In this document: one piece after another, positions 58,532-64,000 of the stretch | Numbering within the stretch: position 1 is the first letter of the stretch | How the letters are laid out: every line of letters starts with the position of its first letter | Assembly (NCBI RefSeq): GCF_000276665.1 | Contig: NW_004955426.1 | Span: forward strand, 24,150,820 to 24,214,819 | Source of the DNA: Chinchilla lanigera | Lineage: Eukaryota; Chordata; Mammalia; Rodentia; Chinchillidae | Direction: 5' to 3' | DNA length: 64,000 nt | Program-made: the position numbers and the translations under genes | The notes under the pieces: model-generated | What the model was told of the DNA's origin: nothing | Databases searched by the model: none | Seen by the model: the letters and a program-made list of their open reading frames with translations, nothing else

Positions 58532-59416
58532 GATCCCTTTCTTCTCCTGAGTCATTCCTGAATCTCCGCTGGAGAAGCAGAGGAAAGGAGCAGTGAATCA
58601 GGGAAAAAAGAAACCCAAGATTTTGCATTTTTCTTTAATGAAAAATATTGCTTATTTTGAACAGTAATATTATATTTATTGAAAATTAGTGATCCAGGAA
58701 AGAGAGTGAAAGTCATTGAAGTCACACTTTTAAGTAGGTGGAAGAGGATAGACTTTTACAAGCGTGTATTGGTATTTCATAAGAGCACTGAGAGTTCATC
58801 TGCACTAGGGAAGGAAGGCAAGACCATGTGGAAGATTGCTGGTGGGAAAGTTCGGAAGACATTTTTTTGGTTACTTTTATTTCTTCCATGAAACAGGAAA
58901 CAATGCTTGAACTTATGTAAAACTTTTGTAGATAACACAATTCTCCATCACTCTATTCAATGGGATGAGTATTTTTAAAGAAGAAACTACATTAAATTCA
59001 CTGAAGATGCAAATTAAGATAAGTATGTATACAATTTAGTAACTAAAACTACAATTTTAAATCTCTTTTGAGAGGTTTTATTTCACAATAGTTACAGCTT
59101 TAAAATAGTCAAATTAAACACACATTGAACCTAATAAAATTTGTGAATATTTTCCATTGTTTTCTCAGTGGTCATGCTAATCTTCTTTCTTAGTTTATAG
59201 AAATATTAGATTTCATGGGACTACATTAATTTTATCTGAAGCAGTTTTTAAAAAAATGTAACTAAGTATTAGCTATAAAATGCCCTAACCAAAAGAAGTT
59301 ATAGATAACAAAATTGTGTCATACAATACATTCATTAAATAATTAAGAGAAATGTGGTTTCTATTTGTATAAGACACAATCTGAGCCAAAGTGGAACTTC
59401 TATTGTCTTAATGGTG
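58532..59416. other. Unassigned AT-rich sequence
   Basis: No gene or repeat is recognised. Confidence 0.45.
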
Positions 59417-59430
59417 CTTGTTTTACTTTA

Positions 59431-59530
59431 TTTTTTTATTTTTTTGGTTTTTCTCCGGTACCGGGAACTGAACTCATGACCTTGCGCTTGCCAGGCAGGC
59501 GCTTTTGCCACTGAGCTAAATCCCCAACCC
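59431..59530 (-). mobile_element. ID-type SINE, young, perfect 14-bp target duplication
   Basis: 'ccggtaccgggaactgaact', 'tgccaggcaggcgcttttgc' and 'gagctaaatccccaacccc', with a T-rich tail on the left. The flanks 'cttgttttacttta' at 59417-59430 and 59531-59544 are identical. Confidence 0.95.
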
Positions 59531-60039
59531 CTTGTTTTACTTTAAAACAAATTATCTTCATATTTAATTTGCCATTAACTAAGTGGGAATAATTAAAGCA
59601 ATAGTGAAGCTTCTGTGTTAAAATAGTCATAGCAGGAGCCAAAACTTCAGTTTAACTCATATACCCTTTGATATTTTATTGCTTAACATAAACACACAGA
59701 TGTGTTCAAATAAATACAGATGAGTTCCTGGATACTGTAGAGAGACTTGGGTATTGCTTATGGGAAGTTCATATAAGACTTCAGTGTCTAAATATAGCAC
59801 AACAAGATACCAAACTTATGCCGGAGACAAAGTGCAACAGAAAGCAAAGTGATTCCCAGTACTTTTGTTTTTACCCTTGGTTTCAGGATGTCTTTTGGGA
59901 ATTTGTAGTGCCATGTATGAGAAGTTAGGCAGCATTCATAAGTAATCTAGTCAGAAGGGTCTGGTTTGTTTCAAAGTCCGTGAAAGTAATTGTCAAGCTC
60001 AGGGTTATAATAGAGTTGGGGTATGATGACAGCATTTCT

Positions 60040-60530
60040 GTTGGCCCTCATATGTTAGGATGGCCATAACAAAGTGCCAGAGACTGGACAGCTAAGATGA
60101 CAAGACTTTATTTTGTCACTGCTCTGGAAGCTGGAAGTCTAGGTTCAAGGATCAGCAGTGAAGTTTCTCCTAAAGCCTCTCGTGTGCAGATGGTCATCTT
60201 TTCTCAGTATCCTCTCCTGGCCTTTTCTCTCTGCCTGCATCTTTCCAACATCTCTTCCTCTTTTAAGGACATCGGTAATATTGGGTCAGGACCTGCCCAT
60301 ATGGCCTCATTTTCCATTAATTCTCTCTCTCTCTCTCTCTCTTTGGTTCTGGGAATCGAATTCACGACTTCGCGCTTGCCAGGCAGGTGCTATGCTGCTG
60401 AGTTATATACCCGGCGCTTCCTTAATTATATCTTTAATTATCGTACCACATTCTAGAATTTAGTGTCACATTCTCAAGATTCTGCAGGTAGGACTCCAAC
60501 ATAGGAATTTCAGGTGGGAAAATTGGGCAA
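60040..60530 (-). mobile_element. MLT1 LTR, split by an ID SINE
   Basis: Reverse MLT1 in order: 'aggatggccataacaaagtg', 'tctggaagctggaagtctag', 'aaggacatcggtaatattgg' and 'catatggcctcattttccat'. After the ID it continues 'gtgtcacattctcaagattc' and 'actccaacataggaatttca'. Confidence 0.85.
60322..60416 (-). mobile_element. ID-type SINE nested in MLT1, CT-repeat tail
   Basis: (CT)n at 60322-60343 replaces the T-rich tail, followed by 'tggttctgggaatcgaattc' and 'gctgagttatatacccggc'. The likely target duplication is 'tccattaatt' on the left and 'tccttaatt' on the right. Confidence 0.88.
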
Positions 60531-61164
60531 AATTCTCTGCATGAAGACCACCAGATGTTAATGCAAACTTTCCAGAGTAAGAAGACAGACTTAAGCCAGG
60601 GTGGGAGGATTTAAAAGAATCATAAGAAGTTGTATGCTGGAGTGGGCTCATAATGGCTTGCAAGAGCTAACTGTAGCTTTTTAGGAATTTTAAAAGCTAG
60701 TTCCTTTTAAAAAACCAGTACTGAACATTCAATTTATAATAAAAGAACACTAATACTCATCATTCTCTGATTATTTTACTGTTTTCCATGCTCTTAAAGT
60801 TTATGGTGTTTATTGTATCTGTACAGTACAAACATGACATATTGGCCAGCCACTTTGCATCCCTTTAGAACTTAGCATTCACTGACATCCTGGTGCCCTA
60901 ACACTGGACATGGAAGGAGTATTGCTATAAATTAGGACATTTTTCTAATGCATTCAGTAAAATATTTACCAACACATCACTGAACCAAAAGAAAAATATT
61001 TGTGTTAACAGGGCATTTTGAATAGAAAACAGGCAAATTCAGAGGAGGGGAAAGCTTTATTATGTATTATTGTAGACATTGTACAAGGAGGAAAATTGAA
61101 GAATTATTACAAAGCACATGAAGATGTGTGTATAATGTGTTATGTGGAATGAGTCTGATCGTAG
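60531..61164. other. Unassigned sequence
   Basis: No feature is recognised. Confidence 0.45.
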
Positions 61165-61385
61165 CTGACAGAGCATAGACCACAGTCTTGGGATGAAAAT
61201 CTTGTTCTGCCATCTCTTTAACTTCATACACTGTGCTTAACCTCGTTTCAACTCAGTTTTCTCTCCTGTGCTATGAGAATAACACTTGTTTTTGAAGGTA
61301 TTATGAAGAATAAATAATGCTTACTATGTCTAGTGCTTATCGCAGTGCCTGCCACGTAGTAAAAATTCATTGCAGTTACTTTCTC
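61165..61385 (+). mobile_element. MIR SINE
   Basis: A nearly complete MIR: 'gagcatagaccacagtcttg', 'ttctgccatctctttaactt', 'caactcagttttctctcctg' and 'cgcagtgcctgccacgtagt' in the right order. Confidence 0.85.
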
Positions 61386-62182
61386 CTGGAAGAAAGGGAC
61401 ATTGGTAAAATCCATCCTTCTAGCATGCATGACTTGGAAGATCTTTGAATGCATAAAAAAGCAGGAGCTGTTTGAATTACAAAAACTACAGAAGATTTCA
61501 GTTTTAACACTGAAATGAGACTTGATAAAATATTGCCATTAATCTACTTTTCTGAAAAAAGCCACTATTTTATCCTGGAAATATGTTATTCCTTTTTCAC
61601 TGTACCTTACCTATAATCCTGCATTTACTGTAAGTCTCTTATCTTTACAGACAAGACCAAATCTCTCTCAATTTCTAAGCCAATGATGGCATGCCCAATT
61701 TTATAAAAGCAATATGTTTTGAATTCTATAATTTCACCTGGCACATCATTTTGACCTAAGGTTTTCAGTGGATGAACTTCCACTATGTTCTAGGGGCTAT
61801 CTGTTCCCCTTCATCCAACTTGATCAATGTCCTATCTGCTGGGGCAGTGGATAATCCAGTCTTGTCTTGATCATACCACCTGGTTTCTTGGACCATTTTT
61901 TGGTACCACTAGTGTTAATCTGGGTCTCCTGAGAGGTAGACACCAGCTCAGAATTAGGCATACAAGAGACTTATTGAGACGCTCAGAGGAGACCTTAAAA
62001 TGTACATCTATGGCCGCACAGAATATAATTAAGTAAAGCTCAGCTGCTGCATATGGAATTCCTCAGTGCAATTTTGCAAAATGCTTCCCATGGTGAGCTT
62101 CTTCCAGCTGATGACTCAGCTAGGCAGAAATGTCAGTGTTGCTCTTTCCTAGGAGACACGAGACCCTTTTAAAGATTTCCTG
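61386..62182. other. Unassigned sequence
   Basis: 61900-62160 ('ggtctcctgagaggtagaca') may be an old LTR-type repeat, but I cannot assign it. No gene is recognised. Confidence 0.4.
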
Positions 62183-62836
62183 AGGTCAATATGAGAAAAT
62201 GTTCAACATCACTGGTAATCCAAGAAATGAAAATTAAAACACAATGAGATTCCATCTCACCCCAGAGGGAATGACTGTCATCAAGGAATTGGCCAGTGGC
62301 AAGTGCTGGCTCAGCTGTGGGGATAAAGGAACTTTCTCTATTGTTGGTGGGAGTGTGGACTGCTACAGCCACTGTGGAGATTTCTCAAGAAACTAGGATA
62401 AGAGGTCTCATTCGACCCAGCCTTTCCACTTCTGGGTATTTTCCCAGAAGAATTAAAAACATCATACCACAGTGATGTGTGTGTACCCACGTTTATAGAA
62501 GCACAATATATCATAGCTAAATCTTGGAAACAACCTAACTACCCATCAACTGAGGAGTGGATAAAAAAGATGTGGTATTTTTATAAAATGGAGTACTACT
62601 TAGGTATAAAGAAAGATAAACTAGAGGCTTTTATAGGTAAATGGATGCAAACAGTGATCATACTCATAAATGAAGTAAATCAGACTCATACGTGTAAACA
62701 TTGTATTATCTCCCTAGTGTAAGAAACTGAAAGAGTGAATAAGAACCAAAAGGTATAATAGATACTGTGAAGGGGAAAGAAACTGCTCAAAAGGGAAGAA
62801 CAACTGGCATGGGACAAAGGAGAAAAGAAGGAAGGA

Positions 62837-62884
<48 letters not shown>

Positions 62885-63100
62885 GATAGCTAAGATAATG
62901 GCACTACTAGTTTCTATTAGTTCACTGAAAGGAACTGTTAGTATTTATATTGTTTGATCAATCTTACATGCCTATATCTGGTAATCTAAGCAACTACTTT
63001 GAAGATTTACAATATGCAATAAAATAACCATTGTTAATTTCCTATCATTTTGTTTTAAAATTCTATATTGTTCTTAATTATCTTTAAAATAAAAAAAAAG
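62183..63100 (+). mobile_element. LINE-1 3' end with ORF2 C-terminus
   Basis: A 5'-truncated L1 of about 0.9 kb. The end of ORF2 is read in pieces; the frame at 62477-62722 shows 'IAKSWKQPNYPSTEEWIKKM' and continues to the ORF2 stop. The 3' UTR follows, with an (AC)n array at 62839-62882, then 'tgatcaatcttacatgccta' and the terminal 'tctttaaaataaaaaaaaa'. This is the most complete 3' end of the young L1 family here and defines the layout of the other copies. Confidence 0.9.
62839..62882. repeat. (AC)n microsatellite inside LINE-1 3' UTR
   Basis: About 22 AC units at the position where other copies of this L1 carry AT/GT-rich short arrays. Confidence 0.97.
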
Positions 63101-63620
63101 AAATTAAGAAAAACACCCAACTATTCTGGATGAATTCTTTAGAATTTCATTATAATCCATGAGTTGTCTAGCTGACCTTTGTGTATTCTTATTCTCTTTT
63201 AAGTATGATCAGATCTGCGCTGTGATGAAAGCCTTTCCATTTCCTCTCTATTGTTCACCACTGGCATTTCCTCTCACAAATCTCTTAAATGTCTAATTCT
63301 TTCCAAGTGTCTACTTCTCAGATAATCCAGACTAAGACTAGTAGTCCAAGAGTGATCCAAGGAAACAGCTCATAAGAGTGAGATGAGACTGGCTCATTCA
63401 CTGCCCAACAGATAAAAGACATCATCTTGGCTGGAAGGAGAGGCATGGTAGCTACTGGAACAGAGAAGTGGCAGGTTAACCACTGAAAATCTTGGGAAAA
63501 GGTTCCAGTAGAGGAAATGATGTGACAGGTGAAATAATGAAAGAATTTGAAACATTTGGAGAGGGACACCTACAAAGAAAATGGAATTGGTTGGCTTCTG
63601 AAAAGTTGCTATGATGGCAT
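63101..63620. other. Unassigned sequence
   Basis: No feature is recognised. Confidence 0.45.
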
Positions 63621-63970
63621 TGTGGGGAACCACTGAGACTGTTTCAAAGCTCAAGGGCATCTAAGGACACCTGAAGATGTGACCCTGCTTATCTAGTGCA
63701 GGTGCACATTGAGATAAAGTTATGTAACCACAACTTAGCACAGGTAAACACACATAGGCTGGTTACCATACCATGTAAGAATGTAAATATGAGATAACAA
63801 CATGTATAAGAATTATATAATAAAGATACAGGTGGCTCTTGCTCTTGCTCTGGCTCTCTGCTCTGCTCCATGCTGACTGCTATCATTGCTGGTGTCTTGT
63901 ACACATGTGTTCTTAACCTTGGGACCTCACCTGTGAACATCTCCTTTAGGCCCCCTGAGAGGGATGACAT
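63621..63970 (+). mobile_element. Candidate solo LTR (ERV2/IAP-like layout)
   Basis: Begins 'tgtggggaaccactgaga', carries 'tataataaagatac' (poly-A signal) at 63820-63833, then a 'cttgctcttgctctggctct' pyrimidine stretch and a U5-like end 'cctcacctgtgaaca' (about 63940) or 'gagggatgaca' (about 63969). The order resembles ERV2/IAP LTRs. No target duplication fixes the right end. Confidence 0.5.
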
Positions 63971-64000
63971 TAAAAAAAATAAAAATCAGGTCTTTTTTTT

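Overview
This window is vertebrate nuclear DNA. It is AT-rich, has no supportable protein-coding gene, rRNA or tRNA gene, and is dominated by interspersed repeats. A rodent source is indicated by two SINE families together: 7SL-derived B1 elements and about a dozen tRNA-derived ID-type elements. The ID elements end in a 'gttcgattcccggtacc' type core, unlike the usual mouse/rat ID ending. I therefore favour a non-murid rodent (a castorimorph such as a beaver or kangaroo-rat relative is one option) but cannot name the species from sequence alone. Older mammalian layers are also present: MIR, LINE-2, MLT1/MaLR LTRs and DNA-transposon fossils.

Layout. 1-950: L1 reverse-transcriptase fossil, a TTTC microsatellite and a B1 piece. 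0.95-11.6 kb: mostly unassigned unique sequence with ID elements at 4.1, 6.0 and 8.2 kb and pyrimidine or GA arrays. 11.6-17.2 kb: an L1 3' end, MIRs, a defective class I endogenous retrovirus (13667-15436) and a rearranged L1. 19-31.5 kb: a dense accessory zone with MaLR/MLT1 LTRs, B1, ID, LINE-2, an L1 with an 18-bp target-site duplication, Tigger-like DNA transposons and an L1 split by a 280-bp inverted-repeat element. 31.8-36.1 kb: mostly unassigned, with a relatively CpG-containing patch at 32.4-33.15 kb. 36-42.5 kb: several L1 copies, ID and MIR. 43-51.4 kb: microsatellites, MaLR/MLT1 LTRs and a 1.3-kb L1 with a nested ID. 51-56.4 kb: old L1 fragments and an LTR. 57-64 kb: B1, three ID copies (two with perfect target duplications), an MLT1 LTR, a MIR, an L1 3' end with an AC array, and a candidate solo LTR.

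How the parts relate. There is no operon or pathway. The autonomous L1 family presumably supplied the enzyme for the B1 and ID insertions, which show A-rich tails and, in the best cases, 9-18 bp target duplications. Nesting gives relative ages: L1 into MIR, ID into L1, ID into MLT1, DNA transposon into L1. The open reading frames are short and chance-like, apart from fossils of L1 ORF2 and one retroviral env. The window could be intergenic or the inside of a large intron. I found no previously undescribed biological system. The most interesting items are repeat-history structures with base-level junctions. Family names come from recognition of consensus-like sequence and were not checked against a repeat database.
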